A stretch of DNA of 64,000 nt from Paracoccus caeni (GTDB taxonomy: Bacteria > Pseudomonadota > Alphaproteobacteria > Rhodobacterales > Rhodobacteraceae), in contig NZ_JAEPRQ010000001.1 of NCBI RefSeq assembly GCF_016629665.1, positions 558,001-622,000 of the forward strand, read 5' to 3'. Position numbers and translations under genes: made by a program. The notes beneath the pieces are model-generated. The model was given only the letters and a program-made list of their open reading frames with translations, was not told the origin of the DNA and did not search any database. Shown in pieces: positions 25,304 through 34,013 of the stretch. Within the stretch, counting starts at the first letter, position 1; the number at the start of each line of letters is the position of its first letter.

Positions 25304-28041
25304 GTCAGCCGCCGTGACAGCAGAGCCTCTGCGTCCGAGATCTCCACGAAGTCGCCGCCGACTGCGTGTCGCCACGCAGCCTTTGCCTGTGCGTTTTCAA
25401 ACCGGGCATCGGCTTGCAGGATCAGCGGATCTGAAGCGATCAGACGCCGGACCGCATCGGACAGTGGCGCGCGGGCAAGCCATGTTTCGGGCGGCAAGGT
25501 TGGCATCTTGGGGCGGAGCGGCGCATCCGCGATCAGGTTGTGCCACCCCAGATCGTCCAACGCGGGCAGCCCGACCAGAAACGCCGCCGCCGCCCTCACG
25601 TCGGTCATGGGAAAGGTCAGACCTGCCGGAACGCTGCCTATTTCGCGGCAGGCGGCAAGGATGATCTCGCAAATGTCGCGGACGTTCGGAGCATCCAGAT
25701 CGTAAAGCGATGGCAGCCGCACGATGGCCGCTGGAATGCCGGATGCGGCGATTTCGGCCTCGGCAGCGATCTTGGCCGCGCCGTAGCCCGAGCAACCTTC
25801 GTAGAGCGTCGTTGGGCCTTCAGGGTGAGGACCGCCGGTTTCGGGGAAAACGGCGGAGGAGGACGAGAAGCGCAGATCAGCCCCGGCATCGCGGCAGAAT
25901 TGCAGGACTGTCTGGATGCCGGTGCGTGACCATTCCTCCATCCGCGCGCGGTCCACCGCCAGATTGACGGTGGCGGCGCAATGGATGACCTGACGCACTT
26001 GCCGACAGAGGCTGTCATAGGTCGCCCCGTCCAGACCAAAGCGCGGATCGTCGATCGAGCCGGTAACGGCCACGATGCGCGCGTGATCAAGGCCGGGGGC
26101 GAGGGTATCGAGACGGCTTTGCGCGTCCCGATTACGGGGGCGGATCAGGCAATAGACCACCTCATCCAAGGGCAGCCTTTCCAACGCTGCGGCCAGCACA
26201 TGCCCGCCAAGAAAACCCGTCGCGCCGGTCAGCAAGATGCCCTTGCGGTCAAAGCCCGTCGTCGTGGCGGTCGCCGGGGCATCAGTCAGCAACTGGTGCA
26301 ACCGGATCAGCGGCAGGTTCAGCGCCCAGTCGAAATCCACGCGGCGCTGGTAATGCGTCTCAAGCGACAGGATCAGATCGACGCACATCAGGGAATCGCC
26401 GCCCTGATCGTGGAAGGATCGCGCCGCGTCGATCTGTGCGGTTCCACAACGCAGGATTCGCGCCGCATGGGCAACGGTCGGCAGCGCGGCGCTATCCTGT
26501 GGTGCTTCGGCGGCGACGATGTCTGGCAGCGCCTTGTAGTCGCATTTGCCCGAAACCTGATGGATCGGGATCGCGTCGAGGCGCAACAGATAGGAGGGCA
26601 CGCAATAGGCAGGCAGCACCTTGCGCAGCGCCGCAGAAAGCGCCTCTGGCATCCGGTTGTCCGAAGGCTCGATCTGCCAGTTCTGCGCGTTATGGGCCTG
26701 CTGCGCGGCATCGGCGGTGTAGTAGAAGACCAGCGCCTGACCCTGTCCCGCGATCTCTCGGACCCATGGGATCGCCTGAGTGAACCGCAACAGCCCGGCC
26801 ATCGTATCGGACAGTTCTCGCGTCTGGATGCTGTGCCCGCGCAGTTTCAGCATATGCGCCACCCGGCCCAGCACCGTGATCTGACCATCCTCGGCCACAT
26901 AGCCCTGATCGCCGGTATCGTAGAGCCGCGCCTTGCGCCCCTCGATCTGCAATTCGCGGAAACGGCGCGCGGTTTCTTCGGGCCGGTCGATATAGCCCGG
27001 ACCCAGCATCCGCGGACCCTCGAAATGCAGAAGGCCGGTCACGCCGGGCGGACAGGGCTTGTCGTCATCGTCCAATACGACCGCCCGCAGATAGGGCATC
27101 GCACGGCCCACGGTGACACCTGCCGTCGTTGACGGTCCGGTCAGTTCTGACATGCAGATGTCGTGGGTTTCGCAGATGCTGTAGAGGTTCCACAGCTTCG
27201 CCTGAGGCAATTTGGTCCTGATCTCGGAGATCAGTCGATTGCTGACGACCTCACCGTTCAGGATGATCCTTTCCAGCGGGAGCCCTGCCAAGGAACCAGC
27301 GTCCACGGGGTCGAGGATTTTCTCAAGGAACGACGGGGTGAACAGCATTTCCTGAATGCCGTGATCGGACAGGAATGCCACGAAAGCCTGCGGCGACAGC
27401 AATTCATCAAGGCCGGGAAAGCAGACCTCTGCCCCATGGCGCAGCGGACGGAACATTTCCCAGATCGCGAAGATATAGACGCCGACTTTCATGCCGGGAT
27501 GATAGGGGGCGTATTCCTCGCGCCAGTGATAGGACAGCAGGGCGGAATCGTGGGTGACGGGGATGCATTTCGGGCGTCCGGTCGTGCCCGAGGTGGCGAC
27601 CAGATAGATCGCATCGCTCGGCAAGACCTGCGCCGCGCGGGTCGCCGCGCCCGCCGCTTCGCCCAGCAGCGATGCCGCATCGACGACGCGGACATGCGGC
27701 GGAAGCTGGTCTTCCTTCGGCTCCTGCGAGGTCAGGATCAGATCGATGCTCAGCTCTGACAGGATATTACCCAGAACGGCTTTCGGCATCGCCGGGTCCA
27801 GATGAACGAAGGGGCGACCGTCGATCACGCAGGCGGTGACCGCAGCGCCGAAGAGGGCACCGGGCACGCCATAGACGGCGACTGCCTTTTGCCCGGCGAG
27901 CACAGGTCTGGCTGCCTCTGTGAACGCCGCAAGCTGGGCATAGGTCAGGCAAAGCCCGCGATCGCGCAGGGCAATTCTGTCGGCATGTCGGGGCAGGGCC
28001 TCGGCAAGTTCGTCGGCAATCGAACGGAAGGGAGGGGTCAT
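25276..28041 (-). CDS. NRPS-like adenylation / carrier / thioester-reductase enzyme
   Basis: A 921-residue three-domain protein of the A-PCP-R type, like carboxylic acid reductases and alpha-aminoadipate reductase. The adenylation core has LVATSGTTGRPKCIP (A3), NLYSICETHD (A5), YDTGDQGYV (A7), LKLRGHSIQ (A8) and VSGKCDYKAL (A10 with its Lys). The carrier Ser is in DQGGDSLMC near residue 549. The reductase domain starts with LTGATGFLGGH near 606 and uses NAD(P)H to release the product as an aldehyde. No condensation domain is present. The carrier needs a phosphopantetheinyl transferase encoded elsewhere. The acid substrate is unknown. The SDR gene converging on it could act on the aldehyde, but that is speculative. 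I chose the ATG at 28041 because the conserved part starts there. Confidence 0.9.
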   Translation of the reverse strand: MTPPFRSIADELAEALPRHADRIALRDRGLCLTYAQLAAFTEAARPVLAGQKAVAVYGVPGALFGAAVTACVIDGRPFVHLDPAMPKAVLGNILSELSIDLILTSQEPKEDQLPPHVRVVDAASLLGEAAGAATRAAQVLPSDAIYLVATSGTTGRPKCIPVTHDSALLSYHWREEYAPYHPGMKVGVYIFAIWEMFRPLRHGAEVCFPGLDELLSPQAFVAFLSDHGIQEMLFTPSFLEKILDPVDAGSLAGLPLERIILNGEVVSNRLISEIRTKLPQAKLWNLYSICETHDICMSELTGPSTTAGVTVGRAMPYLRAVVLDDDDKPCPPGVTGLLHFEGPRMLGPGYIDRPEETARRFRELQIEGRKARLYDTGDQGYVAEDGQITVLGRVAHMLKLRGHSIQTRELSDTMAGLLRFTQAIPWVREIAGQGQALVFYYTADAAQQAHNAQNWQIEPSDNRMPEALSAALRKVLPAYCVPSYLLRLDAIPIHQVSGKCDYKALPDIVAAEAPQDSAALPTVAHAARILRCGTAQIDAARSFHDQGGDSLMCVDLILSLETHYQRRVDFDWALNLPLIRLHQLLTDAPATATTTGFDRKGILLTGATGFLGGHVLAAALERLPLDEVVYCLIRPRNRDAQSRLDTLAPGLDHARIVAVTGSIDDPRFGLDGATYDSLCRQVRQVIHCAATVNLAVDRARMEEWSRTGIQTVLQFCRDAGADLRFSSSSAVFPETGGPHPEGPTTLYEGCSGYGAAKIAAEAEIAASGIPAAIVRLPSLYDLDAPNVRDICEIILAACREIGSVPAGLTFPMTDVRAAAAFLVGLPALDDLGWHNLIADAPLRPKMPTLPPETWLARAPLSDAVRRLIASDPLILQADARFENAQAKAAWRHAVGGDFVEISDAEALLSRRLTYQSEPALI

Positions 28042-28339
28042 CGGTCCGCCGGAATATGAGAAGCTGCGAAACAGAGATCGCGGTGGTCGCCGCAATATGA
28101 CCAAAGGTCAAGCACGTATGTGTTAACGCCGGGCCAGCAAACGGTGCGGTTGCGCGATGCCCGGCGGCGGCTCGATCTGAGACCGGAACTTCCGTCGCAA
28201 TCCATCGCCTTGAGTTTTATCGCAAACCTGATCCGGTTTCCGATTTTCGTCCGTCGTGTCGCTGTTATTGAAACGGACCTTTCGGCCACCCGCTGATTTG
28301 TCCTATGTTTGCGGCGATACGAGGCAGATGGAGGGCAAA

Positions 28340-29629
28340 ATGGACCTGATGGGCAAGGCGACCGAGATCGTGGGGGGAATCATGGTGGGCCTGCGCCGGG
28401 CGCATTCGCCCAAGGTTCAGGCGATCGGACCAGAGCCGGCCATTCCCGACCCGAAAGCGCAGGGCATCATGACGCTGAAGATGCCAAGCGCGAAAGGCTG
28501 GGCGCCCGGCCATCTGCCGACCACCGCGCCGGGGCTGAAGGTGAACGCCTTCGCATCGGGTCTGGATCACCCCCGCTGGATCGAAGTGCTGCCGAATGGC
28601 GACGTGCTGGTGGCCGAAGCCTGTGAAGAGCCCGGCCCGCCGAAATCCTTCATGGACCGCGCGGCGCAGGCGACGATGCGCCGTGCCGGGGCGCTGGTCC
28701 GCAGTGCCAACCGCATTACCCTGTGGCGGGACGAGGACGGCGACGGCGTGGCCGAGACGCGGCATGTGTTCATCGAGGGGCAGCACCAGCCCTTCGGAAT
28801 GGCGCTTGTCGGCAATACTTTCTACATCGGCAATACCGACGGCATCGTGGCGTTTCCGTATGAGGAAGGCGCGACCAGTCTGACCGGAGAGGGCCGGAAG
28901 CTGGTCTCTTTCAAACCGCATGGTCACTGGACGCGCAGCCTGATCGCCTCGCCTGACGGGACGAAAATCTATGCGGGCGTCGGCTCGCTGTCGAATATCG
29001 GCGATCAGGGGATGGAGGCCGAGGAAGGTCGCGCGGCGATCTGGGAAATGGACATCGCCAGCGGCCAGTCGCGTATCTTCGCCTCGGGCCTGCGGAATGC
29101 CGTGGGGACCGCGTGGGAGCCGGTGACGGGCAAGCTGTGGACGGTGGTGAATGAGCGCGACGGTCTGGGTGATGAGACGCCGCCCGATTATCTGACCTCG
29201 GTTCAGGACGGTGGTTTTTATGGCTGGCCCTATTGCTGGTGGGGGCAGAATGTGGACGAACGGGTGTCGCAGGACCCGGCTTTGGTCGCGCGGGCGATCA
29301 CGCCGGACTATGCGCTTGGCGGGCATACGGCCTCGCTTGGCCTCTGCTGGATGCCCGAGGGCACGCTGTCCGGTTTCGGCGAAGGCATGGTGATCGGTCA
29401 GCACGGCTCATGGAATCGCTCGATCCTCAGCGGCTATCGCCTGATCTTCGTGCCGTTCCGTGATGGACGACCAGACGGCGCGCCGCGTGACATCCTGTCG
29501 GGCTTCCTCAGCCCGGACGAGAAGTTTTCTTATGGTCGCCCGGTGGGTGTAACCGTCGGCGCCGATGGCAAATCACTGCTGATGGCCGACGATGTCGGCG
29601 ACATCATCTGGCGGGTAACCGCAGCATGA
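28340..29629 (+). CDS. Sorbosone dehydrogenase-family beta-propeller protein
   Basis: A 429-residue protein with PQQ-dependent glucose/sorbosone dehydrogenase-like propeller repeats: LDHPRWIEVLPNGDVLVAEA, PFGMALVGNTFYIGNTDG, SLIASPDGTKIYAGVGSLSN, and MVIGQHGSWNRS near the end, typical of the L-sorbosone dehydrogenase family. It may oxidise sugars or sugar aldehydes with PQQ. There is no clear signal peptide, which is unusual for a PQQ enzyme. The start at 28340 is preceded by GGAGGG. The alternative at 28328 has GAGG. It is coupled to the following GNAT gene. Confidence 0.8.
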   Translation: MDLMGKATEIVGGIMVGLRRAHSPKVQAIGPEPAIPDPKAQGIMTLKMPSAKGWAPGHLPTTAPGLKVNAFASGLDHPRWIEVLPNGDVLVAEACEEPGPPKSFMDRAAQATMRRAGALVRSANRITLWRDEDGDGVAETRHVFIEGQHQPFGMALVGNTFYIGNTDGIVAFPYEEGATSLTGEGRKLVSFKPHGHWTRSLIASPDGTKIYAGVGSLSNIGDQGMEAEEGRAAIWEMDIASGQSRIFASGLRNAVGTAWEPVTGKLWTVVNERDGLGDETPPDYLTSVQDGGFYGWPYCWWGQNVDERVSQDPALVARAITPDYALGGHTASLGLCWMPEGTLSGFGEGMVIGQHGSWNRSILSGYRLIFVPFRDGRPDGAPRDILSGFLSPDEKFSYGRPVGVTVGADGKSLLMADDVGDIIWRVTAA

Positions 29630-30114
29630 GCGATCTGCCCGGCGATGCGCAGTCCCGCCTGACCATGGCGGTCGAAAGCCCGATGGCGGATGATCTGACA
29701 TTGCTGTTTCAGCGCCACACCGCCGACATGCACGCCGATACGCCGCCCGAGTCGATCCACATGTTGCCGCGAGAGAGTCTGATTTCTCCCGTCATCGACT
29801 TCTGCGTGCTTCGGCTTGGCGGGCAGCCGGTCGCGATGGGCGCGCTGAAGACGCTGTCTCCGGGGCATGGCGAATTGAAGTCGATGCATGTCCTTGCCGA
29901 GCATCGCGGGCAGGGGCTGTCACGACGCATGCTGGAGCTGCTGATCGGTCGCGCGCGGGCGAAGGGGCTGGACCGAGTGTCGTTGGAAACCGGCGTGCAG
30001 CCGACCTTCGTGGCTGCGCGCGGACTTTACGCCCGAGCCGGTTTCATGGAGTGCCCGCCCTTCGGCGACTACCGTGCCGATCCGAACAGCGTGTTCATGA
30101 CGCTTGAATTGTGA
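29626..30114 (+). CDS. GNAT-family N-acetyltransferase
   Basis: A 162-residue GNAT protein with the acetyl-CoA motif ELKSMHVLAEHRGQGLSRRMLELLIGRA (key residues RGQGLS) and RGLYARAGFMECPPFGDY. It resembles YafP/ElaA-like small acetyltransferases. The substrate is unknown. Its ATG overlaps the stop of the dehydrogenase gene by 4 nt, so the two are in one operon. Confidence 0.88.
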   Translation: MSDLPGDAQSRLTMAVESPMADDLTLLFQRHTADMHADTPPESIHMLPRESLISPVIDFCVLRLGGQPVAMGALKTLSPGHGELKSMHVLAEHRGQGLSRRMLELLIGRARAKGLDRVSLETGVQPTFVAARGLYARAGFMECPPFGDYRADPNSVFMTLEL

Positions 30115-30185
30115 TGCCTTGGTCGTCCTGCGTGACGCGAATGACTTGCGCAGGCGCGTCTGATCACGCAGAAAGCGGCCCATGC

Positions 30186-30262
30186 GGTCCCGTAGCTCAA
30201 CTGGATAGAGCAGCCGACTTCTAATCGGCAGGTTGAGGGTTCGAGCCCTTCCGGGATCGCCA
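30186..30262 (+). tRNA. tRNA-Arg (anticodon TCT)
   Basis: The 77-nt gene has acceptor GGTCCCG pairing with CGGGATC, discriminator G and encoded CCA. It has the D loop AGCTCAACTGGATAGAGC, the anticodon stem-loop CCGACTTCTAATCGG with TCT, and the T arm GAGGGTTCGAGCCCTTC. It decodes AGA. Confidence 0.95.
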
Positions 30263-30282
30263 AAGGCTTTTCATATCGTCAA

Positions 30283-30729
30283 CTAATCCGCGCGATACTG
30301 ACCTATCAAATCAATAAGATGATCCAGATAGGGGCCTATTTCCTCGTCCCAACACGGAGCGGTATACACGAAGCTTTCATATTCATCGCCAAAGTAAGTT
30401 ATTATAATCTGAGCATCATTTTCCCGGCACGGTCTCTCGACCCCGAAATCTTCCTTCGCCTCAAATGGGTGGCCTCGAAGGTAGCCAAGTGCTGAATCGA
30501 ATGCTCCTTTTTGGAGTTGCTCGGGACGATCGAAATACCTCAGTCCGGAAGTTCCATCCTCAAAGCCCGATTCCTCAAACACGTCGTTGGAATAAAGCCG
30601 CGCTTCCACGAGATCAGAGGATTTGCTGAACTTGATGAGTTCGCCTGCTCCTTTCGGAGTTGTAACAGGCACACATGACATCAACAGAAACACCGAAATA
30701 ATCATCAAATCTACGCGCACCCAATGCAC
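30283..30729 (-). CDS. Putative lipoprotein of unknown function, atypical base composition
   Basis: A 148-residue protein with a lipobox (FLLMSC) near residue 19, so lipidated and exported. The mature domain is acidic, with FGDEYESFVYTAPCWDEEIG. The gene is clearly more AT-rich than its neighbours and lies right beside tRNA-Arg, in the position expected for horizontally acquired DNA. I do not recognise the family. Confidence 0.6.
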   Translation of the reverse strand: MHWVRVDLMIISVFLLMSCVPVTTPKGAGELIKFSKSSDLVEARLYSNDVFEESGFEDGTSGLRYFDRPEQLQKGAFDSALGYLRGHPFEAKEDFGVERPCRENDAQIIITYFGDEYESFVYTAPCWDEEIGPYLDHLIDLIGQYRAD

Positions 30730-30856
30730 CTTTCTGAAATCTATTTACTTTTAGCCAGATAAGGTCGCCGACGCGCCAAGTTTCAATGTATTTTCAGATG
30801 ACCCTATTTCGGAACGTGTCTGTCAGTGTCCCTAAAAGTTAAGGTGCATGCGTGGT

Positions 30857-31369
30857 TCACCCACGCAAGCCAGTTTCCTCCAGAAGGCCACGGCGTTTGG
30901 CCTCGTAATAGTAGCCGCGGGCATACCAGCTTATCGCGCGGTCATGGTTGCCATTGGCGACGATATAGGCGCCGCGCAGGTATTTGACGCCATATTGCAG
31001 GTTGGTATCGGCGTTGAGCAGCCCGTGATCGGGGCCGCGATAGCCCATGGTGCGGGCGGTTTGCGGCAGGATTTGCAAGAGACCGTAATAGGGGCCGTTG
31101 CGGGCCTCGGGGCGGTGGTCGGATTCGCGCAGGATCAGGCGATGCACCAGTTCGGGCGGAACGCGGTAGTGGTTCGACCAGTAGTTGATGCGGGACCGCA
31201 GTTCGGGCGTCTCATTGGGATAAAGCCCGCGATGGCTGCCGCCGCCGCGCGGGCTTTCCTTACCGCCGCCGCCACAGGCTGCCAGCGCAAGGACCGACAG
31301 GATCAGGCCGCGGCGGGGCAGGGTCGAGGGGCGCTGCACGCGCCCCCCGGTCAAGGTCCTGTCAGACAT
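30857..31369 (-). CDS. Lytic transglycosylase lipoprotein (SLT domain)
   Basis: A 170-residue protein. The signal ends in the lipobox LALAAC. The SLT fold carries the catalytic Glu in [15 protein letters not shown], then [19 protein letters not shown] and [13 protein letters not shown]. It cleaves peptidoglycan glycan strands at the inner face of the outer membrane. The start at 31369 overlaps the lpd stop by 8 nt. The ORF is short compared with MltC or Slt proteins but normal for this Rhodobacterales type. Confidence 0.88.
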   Translation of the reverse strand: MSDRTLTGGRVQRPSTLPRRGLILSVLALAACGGGGKESPRGGGSHRGLYPNETPELRSRINYWSNHYRVPPELVHRLILRESDHRPEARNGPYYGLLQILPQTARTMGYRGPDHGLLNADTNLQYGVKYLRGAYIVANGNHDRAISWYARGYYYEAKRRGLLEETGLRG

Positions 31370-32756
31370 GGATGGCACCGCCGCCAAGGGCCAATGCCGC
31401 TTCGCGGACGGCCTCGGACGTGGTCGGGTGGGCGTGGCAGGTCAGGGCCACGTCCTCTGCCGATGCGCCGAATTCCATCGCCACGCAGATTTCGTGGATC
31501 ATCTCGCCCGCGTTCGGGCCGATAATGTGGCAGCCCAGAATCCGGTCGGTCTCGGCGTCGGCGATCATCTTGACGAAGCCGTCGGCCTGCATCACCGCCT
31601 TGGCGCGGGCATTGCCCATGAACGGGAACTTGCCGACCTTGATCTTGCGACCGCTTTCCTTGGCGGCCTCTTCGGTCAGGCCGACCGAGGCGACTTCGGG
31701 GGTGGTGTAGATCACACCGGGGATCACGTCGTAATTGACGTGACCATGCTTGCCCGCGATCACCTCGGCGGCGGCCATGCCTTCGTCTTCGGCCTTATGG
31801 GCCAGCATCGGGCCGGGAACCGCGTCGCCGATGGCATAGATGCCGGGGATGTTCGTCTGCCAGTGGTTGTCGATCTTGACGAAGCCGCGATCGGTCAGCG
31901 CGACGCCTGCCTTCTCCAGACCAAGCCCGTCAACAAAGGGGCGGCGGCCGGTGGCGACGAGGACGGTTTCGGCCTCGACTGTGTGTTCGCTGTCGTCTTT
32001 CTTCAGCTTGTAGGTAAGCTTCGCGCCGCCCTTGACCGCTTCAGCCTTTTGAACCGCCGCGCCAAGCACGAATTTAAGGCCCTGTTTGGTCAGGACTTTC
32101 TGGAACTGCTTTTGCACTTCGGCATCCATGCCGGGGGCCACCACATCCAGATATTCGATCACCGTCACCTCGGCGCCGAGACGCGAATAGACCGAGCCAA
32201 GCTCCAGCCCGATGACGCCCGCGCCGATCACGATCATCGATTTCGGGATCTTCGGCAGCGCCAGCGCGCCGGTTGAATCGACCACGATGCCCGCGTCATT
32301 ATCCACATCCACGCCTTTCAGAGTGGCAGGGGCGGAACCTGTTGCGATCACGATGTTTTTCGTCTCGTAAACCGTATCCCCCACTTTGACCTTGCCGGGG
32401 CCCTCGATCACGCCCCAGCCTTTCAGCCAGTCGATCTTGTTCTTCTTGAACAGGAACTCGATGCCCTTGGTATTGCCGCTGACGGTCTCAGACTTGTAGC
32501 CCTGCATCTTCGACCAATCGACTTTGACCTTGGCGCCCATCAGGCCCATTTTCTCAAAGTTTTCATGGGTTTCGTGCAGCAGGTGGCTGGCATGCAGCAG
32601 CGCCTTGGACGGGATGCAGCCGACATTCAGGCAGGTGCCGCCGAGGGTTTCGCGACCCTCGACGCAGGCCACTTTCAGGCCAAGCTGCGCGGCGCGGATG
32701 GCGCAGACATAGCCGCCCGGCCCGGCACCGATCACGATCAGATCATAGGTGGACAT
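31362..32756 (-). CDS. lpd: Dihydrolipoyl dehydrogenase (E3)
   Basis: A 464-residue flavoprotein, the E3 component of 2-oxoglutarate and probably other dehydrogenase complexes. It reoxidises dihydrolipoyl groups with NAD. Visible are the FAD motif [19 protein letters not shown], the redox disulfide [13 protein letters not shown], the NAD-binding [20 protein letters not shown] and the C-terminal His-Glu pair HAHPTTSE. I chose the ATG at 32756, 6 nt after AAGGAG (another ATG at 32759 is closer). It is separated from sucB by three small genes of the same strand. Confidence 0.96.
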   Translation of the reverse strand: MSTYDLIVIGAGPGGYVCAIRAAQLGLKVACVEGRETLGGTCLNVGCIPSKALLHASHLLHETHENFEKMGLMGAKVKVDWSKMQGYKSETVSGNTKGIEFLFKKNKIDWLKGWGVIEGPGKVKVGDTVYETKNIVIATGSAPATLKGVDVDNDAGIVVDSTGALALPKIPKSMIVIGAGVIGLELGSVYSRLGAEVTVIEYLDVVAPGMDAEVQKQFQKVLTKQGLKFVLGAAVQKAEAVKGGAKLTYKLKKDDSEHTVEAETVLVATGRRPFVDGLGLEKAGVALTDRGFVKIDNHWQTNIPGIYAIGDAVPGPMLAHKAEDEGMAAAEVIAGKHGHVNYDVIPGVIYTTPEVASVGLTEEAAKESGRKIKVGKFPFMGNARAKAVMQADGFVKMIADAETDRILGCHIIGPNAGEMIHEICVAMEFGASAEDVALTCHAHPTTSEAVREAALALGGGAIHV

Positions 32757-32852
32757 CATATACTCCTTCTTGTCCGTCGGGGCCGCACAGGTCGTGCACC
32801 ACAGAGGCACAGCATGTACACCGTTCGTGCACCGTTCTCATCATCACCGGCC

Positions 32853-33245
32853 CTATGAAAAGAGCGCGGCCAGTATCATCAGCATTGTCGCCGCAAATCC
32901 CGTGGCCCAGATGACCGAGCGCCATGGCACAAGGCCAAGCGCATAGGCCGGCACATAGGCGATCCGGGCGAGCAGGTAGATCCACGCGCAGGTCGCGGTG
33001 AAGCCGGACGAGGCATCGCCCAGCGTCACCACCACCACGGCGAGGGTGAACAGGATCAGCCCCTCGAAATGGTTCGACAGCGCGCGATGAAGCCGCCCGA
33101 GCCGGGGGGAAAGCTGTGGCTCTTTGTCGCGCGGGCCCATGGTGACCTTGGTGCCCAGTTCCAGATTGGCGGGCACGGCAAAGGTCGCGAACTGGATGCC
33201 CTGCAGCAGACCGGCAAGCGCAAGAACGGTTATTTCAGGGGTCAT
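32853..33245 (-). CDS. MAPEG-family membrane protein
   Basis: A 130-residue protein with four membrane helices and the MAPEG pattern: RLHRALSNHFEGLILFTLAVV and the terminal WIYLLARIAYVPAYALGL. The family includes glutathione transferases and related proteins. The function here is unknown. It lies between the lpd and sucB genes. Confidence 0.85.
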   Translation of the reverse strand: MTPEITVLALAGLLQGIQFATFAVPANLELGTKVTMGPRDKEPQLSPRLGRLHRALSNHFEGLILFTLAVVVVTLGDASSGFTATCAWIYLLARIAYVPAYALGLVPWRSVIWATGFAATMLMILAALFS

Positions 33246-33248
33246 GGT

Positions 33249-33503
33249 TCAGGCGGTCTCGACAAAGTGGAAGTTGGTCCCGGTCACGCCGCCCTGCGAG
33301 TTGAAAACCCCGGCTGCGCCATCAAGATAGGCTTTCGCCTTCGGCTGGTCGGCGATGGTGAACAGCGCCCATGCGCTGGTCCCGCTTTCGCGCCACAATT
33401 GCAGCAGCGACAGGCCGTTATTGGCACGATCTTCGGCATCCGCATCGAAGGCGGTTTTGAAGGCGGCGTAATCAGAGACGGTGTAGTGGGCAATCAGTTG
33501 CAT
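33249..33503 (-). CDS. Small conserved protein, possible dimeric alpha-beta barrel
   Basis: An 84-residue soluble protein (MQLIAHYTVSDYAAFKTAF...). The pattern HYTVSDYAAFKTAFD ... LQLWRESGTSAWALF resembles small ferredoxin-like barrel proteins. I do not know the function. The ATG at 33503 is preceded by AGGAGAG. The open frame upstream to 33677 has no support. The MAPEG gene starts 4 nt after its stop. Confidence 0.75.
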   Translation of the reverse strand: MQLIAHYTVSDYAAFKTAFDADAEDRANNGLSLLQLWRESGTSAWALFTIADQPKAKAYLDGAAGVFNSQGGVTGTNFHFVETA

Positions 33504-33688
33504 CTTCACTCTCCTGTCGTTGGGTGCGGGGCACCATTCGTTAAAAACGGACGCATCCATCGGAAAGCGGATGCCATTGGCGTATCCTGTGGCTGGAACG
33601 GGCCGGATTGCAAGTTTCCGGCCAGTGGTCCTTGGGCTGCCCCGAATCTCTGTCTGACAGGAGTTCGGCGCGATCATGCGCCGCTTTG

Positions 33689-34009
33689 TCAGTCACGCTG
33701 CCCCGTTGCGATCTTTGCCAGCTGCTCATATTGCCGCCGTTTCAGCCGGGCCAGCGCGAAGCTGGAGAACAGCGAAACCAGTGCATAGAGGGCAAGGCCC
33801 AACCACATCCATTCCAGCGGTCCGAAGAAATGGTTCAGGACCAACAGCACCAGCCCGACGATCAGAACGCGGACGATCCAAGTCAAAAGGATCGTCGCAG
33901 GCTTTTCACGGTGTTGGGCGAGAAGGCGGTCAGCCTCCTCCCTGCTCATCACCGGACCGTCATCCTGCGGTTCGTCTTCGTCGGGGTCACGCTGCTGATG
34001 GTCCTGCAT
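33689..34009 (-). CDS. Small membrane protein downstream of sucB
   Basis: A 106-residue protein with an acidic Asp/Glu/Gln-rich N-terminal part, two membrane helices (ILLTWIVRVLIVGLVLLVL and MWLGLALYALVSLFSSFAL) and a basic tail. The function is unknown. The ATG is 4 nt after the sucB stop, so it is part of the sucAB transcript. Confidence 0.75.
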   Translation of the reverse strand: MQDHQQRDPDEDEPQDDGPVMSREEADRLLAQHREKPATILLTWIVRVLIVGLVLLVLNHFFGPLEWMWLGLALYALVSLFSSFALARLKRRQYEQLAKIATGQRD

Positions 34010-34013
34010 CCGA

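Noticed and set aside
28038..28289. 83-codon minus-strand frame in the divergent region before the sorbosone dehydrogenase-like gene
   Set aside because: No ribosome binding site, composition unlike a real protein, and it covers the region where both divergent promoters must lie.
33649..33688. GGCGC-GATCAT-GCGCC dyad upstream of the small protein gene at 33249 as a terminator
   Set aside because: The stem is short, has no U tract, and sits inside a minus-strand operon where a terminator for either strand has no clear purpose.
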